Assembly: GCF_003236315.1 (NCBI RefSeq)
Contig: NZ_POTY01000002.1
Coordinates: 40,952 to 104,951, forward strand
Origin: Micromonospora craterilacus
Lineage (GTDB): Bacteria; Actinomycetota; Actinomycetes; Mycobacteriales; Micromonosporaceae
Direction: 5' to 3'
DNA length: 64,000 nt
Numbering within the stretch: the stretch's first letter is position 1; every line of letters begins with the position of its first letter. The notes beneath the pieces were generated by a model. That model did not search any database, was not told where the DNA came from, and saw nothing but the letters and a program-made list of their open reading frames with translations. The position numbers and the translations under genes were made by a program. Shown here piece by piece: positions 53,620 through 62,662 of the stretch.

Positions 53620-54900
53620 ATGACGGGGGTCGAGGGACCAGCGCGTACGGATCCGGTGGCGGAGTCCCGCTCCGACCCGGAGCGGTTGGGTGGCAGGTAC
53701 TGGCGGCTCTGGTCGGCGTCCGCGGTGTCGAACCTCGCCGACGGGATCGTCAAGATCGCCCTGCCGCTGGTCGCGGTGGGCTACACCAGCTCGCCGGTGC
53801 TGGTCGCCGGGGTGGCGGCGGCGTTCAGCCTGCCGTGGCTGCTGTTCGCGCTGCCGGCCGGCGCGCTCGTCGACCGGCTCGACCGGCGTCGGGTGATGCA
53901 AGCCGCCAACACCGTACGCGCGGGCCTGTTCGGCGTGATGGCGCTGGCGGTGGCGCTCGACGCCGGCTCGATCTGGCTGCTCTACCTGGTGGCGTTCGGC
54001 GCCGGCGTCGCCGAGACCCTGTACGACACCTCGGCCCAGTCGATCCTGCCGCAGCTCGTCCCGCGCGAGGTGCTGCCCCGGGCCAACGGGCGGCTGCACG
54101 CCGTCGAACTGGCCGCCAACCAGTTCGTCGGCCCGCCGCTGGCCGGCTTCCTGGTGGCCGCCGGCGCGGCCGTCGCCCTGGCCGGGCCGGCCGGGCTGTG
54201 GGCCGTCGCGGTCGCGGTGCTGCTCCTGGTCGGCGGCCGGTTCCGGGTCGAGCGGGACGGCCGCGGCAGCCTGCGTGCCGACATCGCCGAGGGGCTGCGC
54301 TTCCTCTGGCGGCACCGGCTGCTGCGCACCCTGGCGACGATGGTGGGCGTCAGCAACTTCGTCACGAACGCCGTCTTCGCGGTGCTGGTGCTCTACGCGG
54401 TCGGCCCGGGTTCGGCGATCCGGCTCACCGAGCCCGGGTACGGGATCCTGCTGACCACCATCGCCGCCGGCATCGTGCTCGGGTCGCTGCTCGCCGGGTG
54501 GATCGAGCGTCGGCTCGGCCGGGCCCGCGCGCTCGGGGTGTCCGTGGTCGCCATGGCGGCGGTGGTCGGCGTGCCGGCGTTGAGCACCAACCCGTTCGTG
54601 CTCGGCGCGGTCTTCTTCGGCGGCGGGATACTGCTCGCCGCCTGGAACGTGATCACGATCTCGCTACGCCGGCGGATCACCCCGGACCGGCTGCTCGGCC
54701 GGGTCAACAGCAGCTACCGGCTGCTCGCGTGGGGCAGCATGCCGGTCGGCGCGATCGTCGGCGGTCTGCTGGCGGAGGCGTTCGGCCTCCGCGCGGTCTT
54801 CGCGATCATGGGAGTGCTGGCGCTCACCCTGCTGCTCGGCATGCTCCGGGTCACCGACGCCGCCATCCACGCGGCCGAACGCGACGCAGGCGCCATCTAA
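53620..54900 (+). CDS. MFS transporter
   Basis: Membrane transporter of 426 aa with about ten to twelve hydrophobic segments. ALPAGALVDRLDRRRVMQAANTVRAG is the MFS loop 2-3 signature, and RITPDRLLGRVNSSYRLLAWG is common in macrolide-efflux-like and uncharacterised actinobacterial exporters. ATG 53620 is chosen because CATGAT at 53607-53612 is placed as a -10 box for a leaderless transcript; ATG 53608 is an alternative. No regulator is adjacent, so substrate cannot be inferred. Confidence 0.78.
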   Translation: MTGVEGPARTDPVAESRSDPERLGGRYWRLWSASAVSNLADGIVKIALPLVAVGYTSSPVLVAGVAAAFSLPWLLFALPAGALVDRLDRRRVMQAANTVRAGLFGVMALAVALDAGSIWLLYLVAFGAGVAETLYDTSAQSILPQLVPREVLPRANGRLHAVELAANQFVGPPLAGFLVAAGAAVALAGPAGLWAVAVAVLLLVGGRFRVERDGRGSLRADIAEGLRFLWRHRLLRTLATMVGVSNFVTNAVFAVLVLYAVGPGSAIRLTEPGYGILLTTIAAGIVLGSLLAGWIERRLGRARALGVSVVAMAAVVGVPALSTNPFVLGAVFFGGGILLAAWNVITISLRRRITPDRLLGRVNSSYRLLAWGSMPVGAIVGGLLAEAFGLRAVFAIMGVLALTLLLGMLRVTDAAIHAAERDAGAI

Positions 54901-54956
54901 GATCGTGATTGCCATCGCGGGCGTGGGTATCGCCCGGGCACCGACAGGAGAACCGT

Positions 54957-55673
54957 GTGAACCGACGTACGCAATGGGTCCTCAGCGCTCTCGCCGTCCC
55001 GCTCGTGGTGTTGACCGGGTACGGCCTGTCCTGGGTGGGGCAGGCGCCGCAGCGGCCGGCGGCCGAGGCGGTGAGCGGCACCGTCGGGGAGTACCCGTCG
55101 ATGACCGCGCTGCGCAAGGTCGAGGAGGAAGGCGTCGCCTTCGACCTCACCTGGACGATCACCAACTCGCCGCTGATCGTGGTCGCCCCGCACGGCGGCT
55201 CGATCGAGCTGCGGACCAGCGAGATCACCAGCGCGATCGCCGGCACCGAGCACACCCAGTGCCAGTTCAAGGGCAAGCTGCCCGCCGGCCAGAACTTCCC
55301 GCGACTGCATGTCACGAGCGAGCGCTGGGACGTCGAGGAGTGCCTGATCCTGATCGGCCAGCGGACTCATGCGCTGTCGATCCACGGCACGTCCAAGGCG
55401 TCCAAGATCGTCTACGTGGGTGGCCGGGACACCGCGACCGGTGTCGAGTTGGCGACCGCCCTGCGCGCCGCCGGCTTCACCGTCGTGCAGCCCGCACCCG
55501 CCGACATCGCCGGCACGTCGGTCAACAACTTCGTCAACAGGGACGCCGACGGTGCCGGCGTCCAGCTCGAACTGACGACGGACCTGCGCATGGAGCTGTT
55601 CCCGACCAAGGATGGTCCGCCCTCGGCCCGTGGGCAGGCGTTCGTCGACGCCGTGCGGAGCGTCTACTCCTGA
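54957..55673 (+). CDS. Poly-gamma-glutamate hydrolase family protein, signal-anchored
   Basis: 238-aa protein with an N-terminal hydrophobic segment (about 8-28) that exports or anchors it. VVAPHGGSIELRTSEI with H79 and E89, ALSIHGT with H143, KIVYVGGRD and a late NRDADGAGVQLELTTDLR match the PGA hydrolase/YjqB family of zinc carboxypeptidase-fold enzymes. These cut gamma-linked poly-glutamate, often in phage. GTG 54957 is chosen because AGGAG precedes it and the signal begins there. No capsule synthesis genes are visible nearby. A role against foreign poly-glutamate capsules or in wall turnover is possible but inferred. Confidence 0.8.
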   Translation: MNRRTQWVLSALAVPLVVLTGYGLSWVGQAPQRPAAEAVSGTVGEYPSMTALRKVEEEGVAFDLTWTITNSPLIVVAPHGGSIELRTSEITSAIAGTEHTQCQFKGKLPAGQNFPRLHVTSERWDVEECLILIGQRTHALSIHGTSKASKIVYVGGRDTATGVELATALRAAGFTVVQPAPADIAGTSVNNFVNRDADGAGVQLELTTDLRMELFPTKDGPPSARGQAFVDAVRSVYS

Positions 55674-55677
55674 TCGA

Positions 55678-56754
55678 CTAGTCGAACAGGACGACCGTGC
55701 GGGCCCCCTCGCCCCGGGCCATCCGGGCGAGCGCCTCCGGCGCCTCGTCCAGGGTGGCCCGGTCGGTGACCAGGAAGGCGAGGTCGAGGCTGCCGTCCAG
55801 CACCGCCCGGGCCAGTTCGGGCACGTCCCGGTCCGGGTCGGAGGAGCCGTAGACCGAGGAGCGCAGCGTCCGGGCGGAGTGGAAGATGTCCAGGGCGCTC
55901 AGGCCGAGGATGTCGTCCCGGCCGCCCATGCCGACCACGATGACCTGGCCGCCCCGGCGGGTGGCCCGCCAGGCGGTGCGAATCGTCTTGGCCTGCCCGA
56001 CGCACTCCACCGCGTGGTCGACGCCGCGCTTGCCGGTCAGCGCCCGCACCGACCGGCTGAGCGTGTCGTCGGCGAGCAGGAAGTCGGTGGCGCCCGCGGC
56101 GGCGGCCAGGTCGGCCTTGGCGGGCGAGACGTCGACGGCGATGACCGTGCCGGCGCCGGCCGCGCGGGCGGCGGCCACCGCGGACAGGCCGACGCCGCCG
56201 AGACCGATCACGGCGACCGAGTCGCCGGGGGCGACCGCGGCGGTACGGCGGATCGCGCCGACGCCGGTGAGCACCGCGCAGCCGAGCAGCGCGGCGGCGG
56301 TGAACGGCAGTTCGGCCGGTACGCCGACCACGGCCTCCTGCGGCACCAGCACCTGCTCGGCGAGGGCGCCGAGGCCGAGCGTGACGTGCAGTTGCTGGCC
56401 GTCGATGGTGTGGCCCCGGGTGGCGCCCGGCGCGCCGGAACGTTCGCACAGCCAGGGCTCGCCGTGCCCGCAGTACCAGCAGGCCCGGCACGGCGGTGCC
56501 CAGTTCAGCACCACGTGGTCGCCGACCGCGACCCGGTCGACGCCGTCGCCGACCTCGGCCACCACGCCGGCCGCCTCGTGCCCTAGCAGCAGCGGGTACG
56601 GCGCGGTCAGCGTGCCGTCGACCATGGACAGGTCGGAGTGGCAGACGCCCGCCGCCCGGATCCGTACCCGTACCTGGCCGGGGCCGGTGCCCGGCAGGTC
56701 GACCCGCTCGACCCGGGGCGGCGTGCCGGCGGCCCGGGCGACCAGGCCCCTCAT
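55678..56754 (-). CDS. Zinc-dependent alcohol dehydrogenase (class III-like)
   Basis: 358-aa medium-chain dehydrogenase. Catalytic zinc ligands C38 and H59/E60 (CHSDL, GHEAAG) and structural zinc cysteines C89, C92, C95 and C103 are present. GLGGVGLSAV near 185 is the NAD-binding Rossmann motif. It resembles S-(hydroxymethyl)glutathione/mycothiol-type dehydrogenases but the substrate may be a general alcohol. ATG 56754 overlaps the stop of the aldehyde dehydrogenase gene (ATGA), so the pair would oxidise alcohol to aldehyde to acid. The operon is controlled by the TetR encoded upstream. Confidence 0.87.
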   Translation of the reverse strand: MRGLVARAAGTPPRVERVDLPGTGPGQVRVRIRAAGVCHSDLSMVDGTLTAPYPLLLGHEAAGVVAEVGDGVDRVAVGDHVVLNWAPPCRACWYCGHGEPWLCERSGAPGATRGHTIDGQQLHVTLGLGALAEQVLVPQEAVVGVPAELPFTAAALLGCAVLTGVGAIRRTAAVAPGDSVAVIGLGGVGLSAVAAARAAGAGTVIAVDVSPAKADLAAAAGATDFLLADDTLSRSVRALTGKRGVDHAVECVGQAKTIRTAWRATRRGGQVIVVGMGGRDDILGLSALDIFHSARTLRSSVYGSSDPDRDVPELARAVLDGSLDLAFLVTDRATLDEAPEALARMARGEGARTVVLFD

Positions 56755-58169
56755 CGCTGGATCGCCTTCACTTCGCAGAACTCCTCCAGCCCGTGGTGGC
56801 CCAGCTCCCGCCCGAGGCCGGACTGCTTGTAGCCGCCGAACGGGGCCATCGGGTTGAACGGGGCGCCGTTGATGTCGACGGCGCCGGTACGCAGCCGCCG
56901 GGCCACCCGCAGCGCCCGTTCCTCGTCGCCGGACCAGACCGCGCCGGCCAGCCCGTACCGGGAGTTGTTGGCCACCGCCACGGCGTGGTCGTCGTCGTCC
57001 ACCGGGATGACCGCGAGGACCGGCCCGAAGACCTCCTCCTGAGCCAGCGCGCTGTCCGGGTCGACGTCGGCGATCACCGTCGGGGCGACGAACCAGCCCT
57101 GCTGGGGGACCGGGGCGTCGGGGCCGCCGGCGATCAGCCGGCCGCCGTCGGCCAGGCCCCGGGTGATGTGCTTCCGGACCCGTTCCCGCTGCTGCGCGGA
57201 GACCAGCGGGCCGAGGCGGGTGCCCGGGTCGAGCGGATCGCCGAGATGGTAGCCCTCGGCGGCCTTGGCGGCCAGGTCGAGGGCCTCGTCGTAACGGGCG
57301 CGCTGCACCAGCATCCGGGTCCACGCGGTGCAGGTCTGCCCCGAGTTGAGGAAGGCGTTGCCGACGCCCACCTTGACCGCGGTGGCCAGGTCGGCGTCGT
57401 CGAGGATCACGTTGGCCGACTTGCCACCCAGCTCCAGCGCGACCCGGGCGATCCGGTCGGCGGCCAGGTGCGCGATCCGCCGGCCGGTGGCGGTGGACCC
57501 GGTGAAGGAGACCAGGTCCACGTCGGGGTGCCCGGCGATGGCCTCGCCGACCACCGGCCCGGTGCCGGTGACCAGGTTGACCACGCCCGGCGGCAGGCCG
57601 GCGGAGTGGATGGCGTCGAAGAGCAGGTACGCGGTCAGCGGGGTCAGCTCGCTCGGTTTCAGCACGACGGTGCAGCCGGCGGCGAGCGCGGGCGCGAGCT
57701 TGGCCACGATCTGGTGCAGCGGGTAGTTCCACGGCGTGATCGCGCCCACCACGCCGACCGGTTCGCGTACCACCAGGGAGTTGCCCACGGCCTGCGGCGC
57801 CGGCGGTCGCGCGGCCAGGTCGACGTAGCCGCGCAGCACGGTCAGCGGCAGGCCGGTCTGGACCCGGGTGGCCACCTTGAGCGGGGTGCCGAGTTCCAGG
57901 ACGACGGTGCGGGCGATGTCGTAGGCGCGGGCGGTCAGTTCGGCGTGCAGCCGGTCGAGGTGGGCGGCCCGGTCGGCCGGGTCGGTCGCCGCCCAGCCGT
58001 CGAACGCGGCCCGGGCCGCGGCCACCGCCCGGTCGACGTCGTCGGCGGTGCCGGCCGGCACCGCCCCGACCACCTCCTCGGTCGTCGGGTTGTGCACCTC
58101 CAGCGGCTGCCCACCATCGGCCGGGGCCCAGCGTCCGTCGAGGTAGAAGTCGGTCCGTACGAGATCCAT
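56751..58169 (-). CDS. NAD(P)-dependent aldehyde dehydrogenase
   Basis: 472-aa aldehyde dehydrogenase. GAITPWNYPLHQ near 142 binds cofactor; E246 in LELGGKS is the general base; C280 in NSGQTCTAWTR is the nucleophile. It oxidises an aldehyde to its acid in the cytoplasm. The start ATG 58169 follows GAGGTGAGAGG on the minus strand. An operator at 58189-58207 lies just upstream, between this gene and the TetR gene. Together with the alcohol dehydrogenase and the facing acyl-CoA operon it suggests stepwise oxidation of an alcohol or alkane-type compound. Confidence 0.92.
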   Translation of the reverse strand: MDLVRTDFYLDGRWAPADGGQPLEVHNPTTEEVVGAVPAGTADDVDRAVAAARAAFDGWAATDPADRAAHLDRLHAELTARAYDIARTVVLELGTPLKVATRVQTGLPLTVLRGYVDLAARPPAPQAVGNSLVVREPVGVVGAITPWNYPLHQIVAKLAPALAAGCTVVLKPSELTPLTAYLLFDAIHSAGLPPGVVNLVTGTGPVVGEAIAGHPDVDLVSFTGSTATGRRIAHLAADRIARVALELGGKSANVILDDADLATAVKVGVGNAFLNSGQTCTAWTRMLVQRARYDEALDLAAKAAEGYHLGDPLDPGTRLGPLVSAQQRERVRKHITRGLADGGRLIAGGPDAPVPQQGWFVAPTVIADVDPDSALAQEEVFGPVLAVIPVDDDDHAVAVANNSRYGLAGAVWSGDEERALRVARRLRTGAVDINGAPFNPMAPFGGYKQSGLGRELGHHGLEEFCEVKAIQR

Positions 58170-58188
58170 GCGCCTCTCACCTCGCCTA

Positions 58189-58207
58189 AAACTAGCGGTG
58201 CAAGTTT
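58189..58207. promoter_or_regulatory. TetR operator 1 (AAACT-N9-AGTTT) before the ALDH gene
   Basis: AAACT at 58189-58193 and AGTTT at 58203-58207 form a perfect dyad with 9-bp spacing, 19 bp upstream of the ALDH start codon. Read on the minus strand it matches the site at 58957 at 17 of 19 positions. Confidence 0.75.
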
Positions 58208-58212
58208 GGACT

Positions 58213-58878
58213 CTAGTACGCCTCGCCCGTCGGCGGGAGAGGCGGCAGCGGGCCGACTGTGCGCTCGTAGGTGCGCGCCAGCCCATCGATCAACGTGTCC
58301 AGGCCCAGAGTGAACGCACCCTCGTCGACGCGTTGCTGGTGCTCGGCGAGGCGGTGGGCCTGGCTCAGGTGCGGGTACTGGTCGGCGTACAGCCCCGGGT
58401 CCTCGACGAAGCCGCGGGCGAACGAACCCAGCGCCGAGCCGGCCACGAAGTACCGCATGAGCGCGCCGATGTGCGTCGCCCGGGCCGGCGGCCAGCCCGC
58501 CTGCACGAGTCCACCGTAGACTGCGTCGGCCATGGCCAGTGCCGCCGGGCGTCGCCCTGGCCCCTGCGCCAGGTACGGCACGATGTTCGGATGGGCGGCC
58601 AGGGCCGCCCGGTAGGAGTGCCCCCACCGGCGCAGCGCCTCCCGCCAGTCGACCTTGCCGAAGTACGACACGTCGACCTGACCGGTGATGCTGTCGGCCA
58701 CCGCGTCGAGGATCTCGTCCTTGGTGGCGAAGTGGTTGTACAGCGACGGCCCGCGTACGCCGAGTTCGGCGGCGAGCCGGCGGGTGGAGAACCCGGCCAG
58801 CCCCTCGGTGTCGATCAGCGCGGCGGCGGCCTCGACGATCCGCTGCCGGCTGAGCAGCGCCTGTCGCGGCCGGGGCAT
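58213..58878 (-). CDS. TetR-family transcriptional regulator of the alcohol/acyl-CoA block
   Basis: 221-aa repressor; ATG 58878 follows GGAGGAGG. The helix-turn-helix STRRLAAELGVRGPSLYNHFATKDEILDAV is at about residues 31-60, followed by a TetR_C-type helical domain. One operator lies 5 bp past its stop, next to the ALDH promoter. The other is 79 bp upstream of its start, in front of the acyl-CoA dehydrogenase gene. It thus probably represses both flanking operons and, through the second site, itself. Ligand likely an acyl-CoA or alcohol. Confidence 0.87.
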   Translation of the reverse strand: MPRPRQALLSRQRIVEAAAALIDTEGLAGFSTRRLAAELGVRGPSLYNHFATKDEILDAVADSITGQVDVSYFGKVDWREALRRWGHSYRAALAAHPNIVPYLAQGPGRRPAALAMADAVYGGLVQAGWPPARATHIGALMRYFVAGSALGSFARGFVEDPGLYADQYPHLSQAHRLAEHQQRVDEGAFTLGLDTLIDGLARTYERTVGPLPPLPPTGEAY

Positions 58879-58956
58879 GGGTTTCCTCCTCCTGGCAGGT
58901 GCTTCGCACGGAACACTCCGCCCGGAACTTTGCCACACCGGGGTCTGGACAGCGTA

Positions 58957-58975
58957 AAACTTCCAGCGCTAGTTT
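58957..58975. promoter_or_regulatory. TetR operator 2 with embedded -10 box before the ACAD operon
   Basis: AAACT at 58957-58961 and AGTTT at 58971-58975 form the same dyad as operator 1. TGGACA at 58946-58951 and TAGTTT at 58970-58975 (18-bp spacer) make a promoter that the site overlaps; the ATG at 58983 is 7 bases on, so the transcript is likely leaderless. Confidence 0.75.
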
Positions 58976-58982
58976 AGCGCCC

Positions 58983-60131
58983 ATGGACCTCCACCTCTCC
59001 GCCGAACAGGCCGCGGTCCGCCGGCTCGCCGCCGACTTCGTCGACCGCGAGGTGGCACCGCACGCGGCGGCCTGGGACCGGCGCGAGGCGGTCGACCCCG
59101 GCATCGTCGGCCGGCTCGGCGAGGTGGGCTTCCTGGGCCTGACCATCCCCGAGGAGTACGGCGGATCCGGTGGCGACCACCTGTCGTACTGCCTGGTGCT
59201 GGAGGAACTCGGCCGGGGCGACTCGGCCGTCCGCGGCATCGTCTCGGTCTCGCTCGGGCTGGTCGCCAAGAGCATCGCCGGGTACGGCACCCCCGAGCAG
59301 CGCGAGCGCTGGCTGCCCCGGCTCTGCCGCGGTGACCTGCTGGGCTGCTTCGCGCTGACCGAACCGGACAGTGGCTCGGACGCCGCCGCCCTGACCACCC
59401 GGGCGGTGCCCGACGGCGACGACTGGCTGATCACCGGCCGGAAGACGTTCATCACCAACGGCACCACCGCCGACGTCGCCCTGCTGTTCGCCCGTACCGG
59501 CGGCCCGGGCCACCGCGGCATCACCGCCTTCCTGATCCCCACCGACACCCCCGGCCTGCACCGCAACGAGATTCACGGCAAGCTCGGCCTGCGCGGCCAG
59601 GCCACCGCCGAGCTGACCCTCGACGCGGTCCGGGTGCCCGACGCCGCCCGCCTCGGCGACCAGGGCGGCGGCTTCCGGCTGGCGCTGGCCACCCTGACCA
59701 AGGGCCGGATGTCGGTCGCCGCCGGCTGCGTCGGCATCGCCCAGGGCTGCCTGGACGCCGCCGTCGGCTACGCCGGCCAGCGAACCCAGTTCGGCAAGCC
59801 CATCGCCGGGCACCAGCTCGTGCAACAGCTGCTCGCCGGCATCGCGGTCGACACCGCCGCCGCGCGGCTGCTGGTGTGGCGGGTCGCCGACCTGATCGAC
59901 CGGGGGCAGCCGTTCGCCACCGAGGCATCGATGGCCAAGCTGTTCGCCAGCGAGGCCGCCGTCCGCGCGGCCAACGACGCCATCCAGGTCTTCGGCGGGT
60001 ACGGGTACATCGACGAGTACCCGGTCGGCAAGTACCTGCGCGACGCCCGCGTCGCCACCCTCTACGAGGGCACCAGCCAGATCCAGCAACTACTCATCGG
60101 GCGGGCGCTCACCGGCGTCAACGCCTTCTGA
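58983..60131 (+). CDS. Acyl-CoA dehydrogenase
   Basis: Flavoenzyme of 382 aa introducing the alpha-beta double bond into an acyl-CoA. CFALTEPDSGSDAAAL near 120 and ITGRKTFITNGTTADVALLF contact FAD. FGGYGYIDEYPVGKYLRDARVATLYEGTSQIQ near 340-370 includes the catalytic Glu in YEGT. First gene of an operon ACAD-SDR-ACAD-MaoC under operator 2, apparently leaderless. Resembles short/medium-chain acyl-CoA dehydrogenases; chain length cannot be read from sequence. Confidence 0.92.
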   Translation: MDLHLSAEQAAVRRLAADFVDREVAPHAAAWDRREAVDPGIVGRLGEVGFLGLTIPEEYGGSGGDHLSYCLVLEELGRGDSAVRGIVSVSLGLVAKSIAGYGTPEQRERWLPRLCRGDLLGCFALTEPDSGSDAAALTTRAVPDGDDWLITGRKTFITNGTTADVALLFARTGGPGHRGITAFLIPTDTPGLHRNEIHGKLGLRGQATAELTLDAVRVPDAARLGDQGGGFRLALATLTKGRMSVAAGCVGIAQGCLDAAVGYAGQRTQFGKPIAGHQLVQQLLAGIAVDTAAARLLVWRVADLIDRGQPFATEASMAKLFASEAAVRAANDAIQVFGGYGYIDEYPVGKYLRDARVATLYEGTSQIQQLLIGRALTGVNAF

Positions 60132-60148
60132 ACTCCCAGGGAGACAAC

Positions 60149-60907
60149 GTGACCAGATTCGTCGACCGGGTCGCCGTCGTCACCGGCGCGGCGCAGGGCA
60201 TCGGTGCCGCCACCGCCCACCGGCTCGCCGCCGAGGGCGCCGCCGTCGCCGTGGTCGACCTCGATGCCGGCCGCAGCCAGGCCGTCGCCGACGAGATCGT
60301 GGCCGCCGGCGGCCGGGCCGTCGGGATCGGCTGCGACGTCACCGACGCCGAGGCCGTCACGGCGATGGGGGAGCGGGTCACGCAGACCCTCGGCGGGTGG
60401 CACGTGCTGGTCAACAACGCCGGCATCACCCGCGACGACCTGCTGTTCAAGATGCCGCTGCCGGCGTGGGAGGCGGTGCTGACCACCAACCTGACCAGCA
60501 TGTTCCTCTGCTGCCAGGTGGCCCAGCAGCACATGGTCGCGGCCCGCTACGGCCGGATCGTCAACCTCAGCAGCCGTTCCGCGCTCGGCAACCGGGGCCA
60601 GGTCAACTACGCTGCGGCCAAGGCCGGCGTACAGGGCCTCACCGCCACCCTGGCGATCGAACTGGGCCCGTTCGGCGTCACCGTCAACGCCGTCGCCCCC
60701 GGCTACGTGGCCACCGCGATGACCGCCGCCACCGCCGAGCGGGTCGGCTCCACCGCCGAGGAACACCAGCGGCTGGTCGCTGAGCACACCCCGCTGCGCC
60801 GGGTCGCACAGCCCGCCGAGATCGCCTCGGTGATCGCCTTTCTGGCCAGCGACGACGCGTCGTACGTCAGCGGCCAGACCCTGTACGTCAACGGCGGCGC
60901 GCGCTGA
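60149..60907 (+). CDS. Short-chain dehydrogenase/reductase (FabG-like 3-ketoacyl/3-hydroxyacyl-CoA reductase)
   Basis: 252-aa NAD(P)-dependent enzyme from GTG 60149 (GGGAG upstream). TGAAQGIGAAT at 12-22, NNAGITRDDLLFKM near 85, catalytic Ser in LSSRSALGNRGQ and YAAAK near 152, C-terminal SGQTLYVNGGAR. The FabG-like NAGITRD block suggests 3-oxo/3-hydroxyacyl thioester substrates. Between two acyl-CoA dehydrogenases and before a MaoC hydratase, it would supply the 3-hydroxyacyl-CoA dehydrogenase step of beta-oxidation. Confidence 0.9.
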   Translation: MTRFVDRVAVVTGAAQGIGAATAHRLAAEGAAVAVVDLDAGRSQAVADEIVAAGGRAVGIGCDVTDAEAVTAMGERVTQTLGGWHVLVNNAGITRDDLLFKMPLPAWEAVLTTNLTSMFLCCQVAQQHMVAARYGRIVNLSSRSALGNRGQVNYAAAKAGVQGLTATLAIELGPFGVTVNAVAPGYVATAMTAATAERVGSTAEEHQRLVAEHTPLRRVAQPAEIASVIAFLASDDASYVSGQTLYVNGGAR

Positions 60908-60941
60908 GCAGGCGCGTCCGCGGAGAGGAGCCGGTGAACAC

Positions 60942-62114
60942 ATGGACTTCGGACTGTCCGACGAGGAACGCGCCATCCGCGACACGGCCCGCGACTTCAT
61001 CGCCAAGGAGGTCATGCCGCTGGAGCAGGAGCTGCTGCGCCGGGAACGGGCGCACCAGCCCGGCCTGGAACGCTCCGAGCTGCGGGAGTTGCAGCTCAAG
61101 GCGCGCAAGTTCGGCTTCTGGGGGCTGGCCACCCCGCAGGAGTACGGCGGCATGGACCTGCCCGCCGTGGTCCAGTCGCTGATCTGGACGGAGATCGGCC
61201 GGTCGTACGTGCCGTTCCGCTTCGGCGGCGAGGCCGACAACATCCTCTTCCACGCCACCGAGGAGCAGAAGCGGGAGTTCCTGCTGCCCACCATCGAGGG
61301 CGAGAGGTCCTCGTGCTTCGCCATCACCGAGCCGGGCGCCGGGTCGGACGCCGCCAACATCAGGCTCAGCGCCCGCCGCGACGGCGACGACTGGATCCTC
61401 AACGGCGAGAAGACCTTCATCACCGGCGGCAACGACGCCGACTTCGCCATCGTCATCGCGGTCACCGACCCCGAACGGGGCGCCCGCCAGGGCGGAGCCA
61501 CCGCGTTCCTGGTGGACCGGGCGATGGGCTGGCGCTCCGAGTTCATCCCCACGATGGGCGAGGGCGGCCCGGCGTCGCTGATCTTCGACGACGTACGGGT
61601 GCCGCACCGCAACATCCTCGGCGAGGTCGGTCAGGGCTTCACCCTCGGCATGGAATGGATCGGCAAGGGGCGCTACACCATCCCCTCGCACGCCGTCGGC
61701 ATCGCCGAGCGGGCCCTGCGGATGGCGATCGAGCAGGCCAACACCCGGGAGACGTTCGGCGCGAAGATCGGCACCAACCAGGCGATCCAGTGGATGATCG
61801 CCGACTCGGAGACCGAGATGGAGGCCGCCCGCTGGCTCATCCTGCGCGCCGCCTGGACGGTCGACCAGGGCCTCGACCCGCGGCACGCCTCCTCGATGGC
61901 CAAGCTCTACGGTGCCGGCATGGTCAACCGGGTGGTGGACCGGGTGCTCCAGATCCACGGCGGCATGGGCTACACCCGCGAACTGCCGATCGAACGCTGG
62001 TACCGGCAGGTGCGCCTCTACCGGATCTTCGAGGGCACCGACGAGATGCAGCGGCTGATCATCGCCCGCGACCTGCTGCGCGGCTACACGAAACTCGGCG
62101 GGCACCTGGCATGA
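60942..62114 (+). CDS. Acyl-CoA dehydrogenase
   Basis: 390-aa flavoenzyme. FAITEPGAGSDAANI near 127, LNGEKTFITGGNDADFAIV, and the late YRIFEGTDEMQRLIIARDLL with catalytic Glu. SMAKLYGAGMVNRVVDRVLQIHGGMGYTRELPIERWYRQ fits general acyl-CoA dehydrogenases. GAGGAG lies 11 bases before ATG 60942. Its stop overlaps the MaoC-like start by ATGA. Having two different acyl-CoA dehydrogenases in one operon suggests two chain lengths or branching patterns, or successive cycles. Confidence 0.92.
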   Translation: MDFGLSDEERAIRDTARDFIAKEVMPLEQELLRRERAHQPGLERSELRELQLKARKFGFWGLATPQEYGGMDLPAVVQSLIWTEIGRSYVPFRFGGEADNILFHATEEQKREFLLPTIEGERSSCFAITEPGAGSDAANIRLSARRDGDDWILNGEKTFITGGNDADFAIVIAVTDPERGARQGGATAFLVDRAMGWRSEFIPTMGEGGPASLIFDDVRVPHRNILGEVGQGFTLGMEWIGKGRYTIPSHAVGIAERALRMAIEQANTRETFGAKIGTNQAIQWMIADSETEMEAARWLILRAAWTVDQGLDPRHASSMAKLYGAGMVNRVVDRVLQIHGGMGYTRELPIERWYRQVRLYRIFEGTDEMQRLIIARDLLRGYTKLGGHLA

Positions 62115-62575
62115 GGATCTTCGCCGGCATCGACGACCTGGCCGCCGCGATCGGCGAGACCGTCGGCCCGGGTCCGTGGTATCCGGTCGACCAGCGCCGG
62201 GTCGACCTGTTCGCCGACGCCACCGACGACCACCAGTGGATACACGTCGACCCGGCGCGGGCGGCGGCCGGGCCGTACGGCGGCACCATCGCCCACGGCT
62301 ACCTGACGCTGTCGCTGCTGCCCGCGTTGGTCGGCCGGCTGTACCGGGTCGACGGAGTGCGGATGGGCGTCAACTACGGCCTCAACCGGGTCCGCTTCCC
62401 CGCACCGGTACGCGTCGGCAGCGCGGTGCGGGCCGTGGCCACCATCGGCGAGGTGAGCCGGATCGAGAGCGGAGCACAGGTGGTCACCACGGTGACCGTG
62501 GACAGCGACGCGGGCGGCAAGCCGGTCTGCGTCGCCGAGACGGTAAGCCGCCTCCACAGTGGTCCACCCCGGTGA
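62111..62575 (+). CDS. MaoC-like enoyl-CoA hydratase (hot-dog fold)
   Basis: 154-aa R-specific hydratase candidate, coupled to the acyl-CoA dehydrogenase by an ATGA overlap. FADATDDHQWIHVDPARA with D40 and H45 is the catalytic dyad block of MaoC hydratases, followed by GPYGGTIAHGYLTLSLLP. The enzyme hydrates 2-enoyl-CoA to 3-hydroxyacyl-CoA, the step between the dehydrogenases and the FabG-like enzyme of this operon. A thiolase is not present in the window. Confidence 0.9.
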   Translation: MRIFAGIDDLAAAIGETVGPGPWYPVDQRRVDLFADATDDHQWIHVDPARAAAGPYGGTIAHGYLTLSLLPALVGRLYRVDGVRMGVNYGLNRVRFPAPVRVGSAVRAVATIGEVSRIESGAQVVTTVTVDSDAGGKPVCVAETVSRLHSGPPR

Positions 62576-62662
62576 CCGTCCTCCCCGAGCCGTGCTTGAC
62601 GGGGTGATCGAACCACGTCAACCTTGTCACGCTTGCCGGATGGGTGGGGGGAAACGGACATC

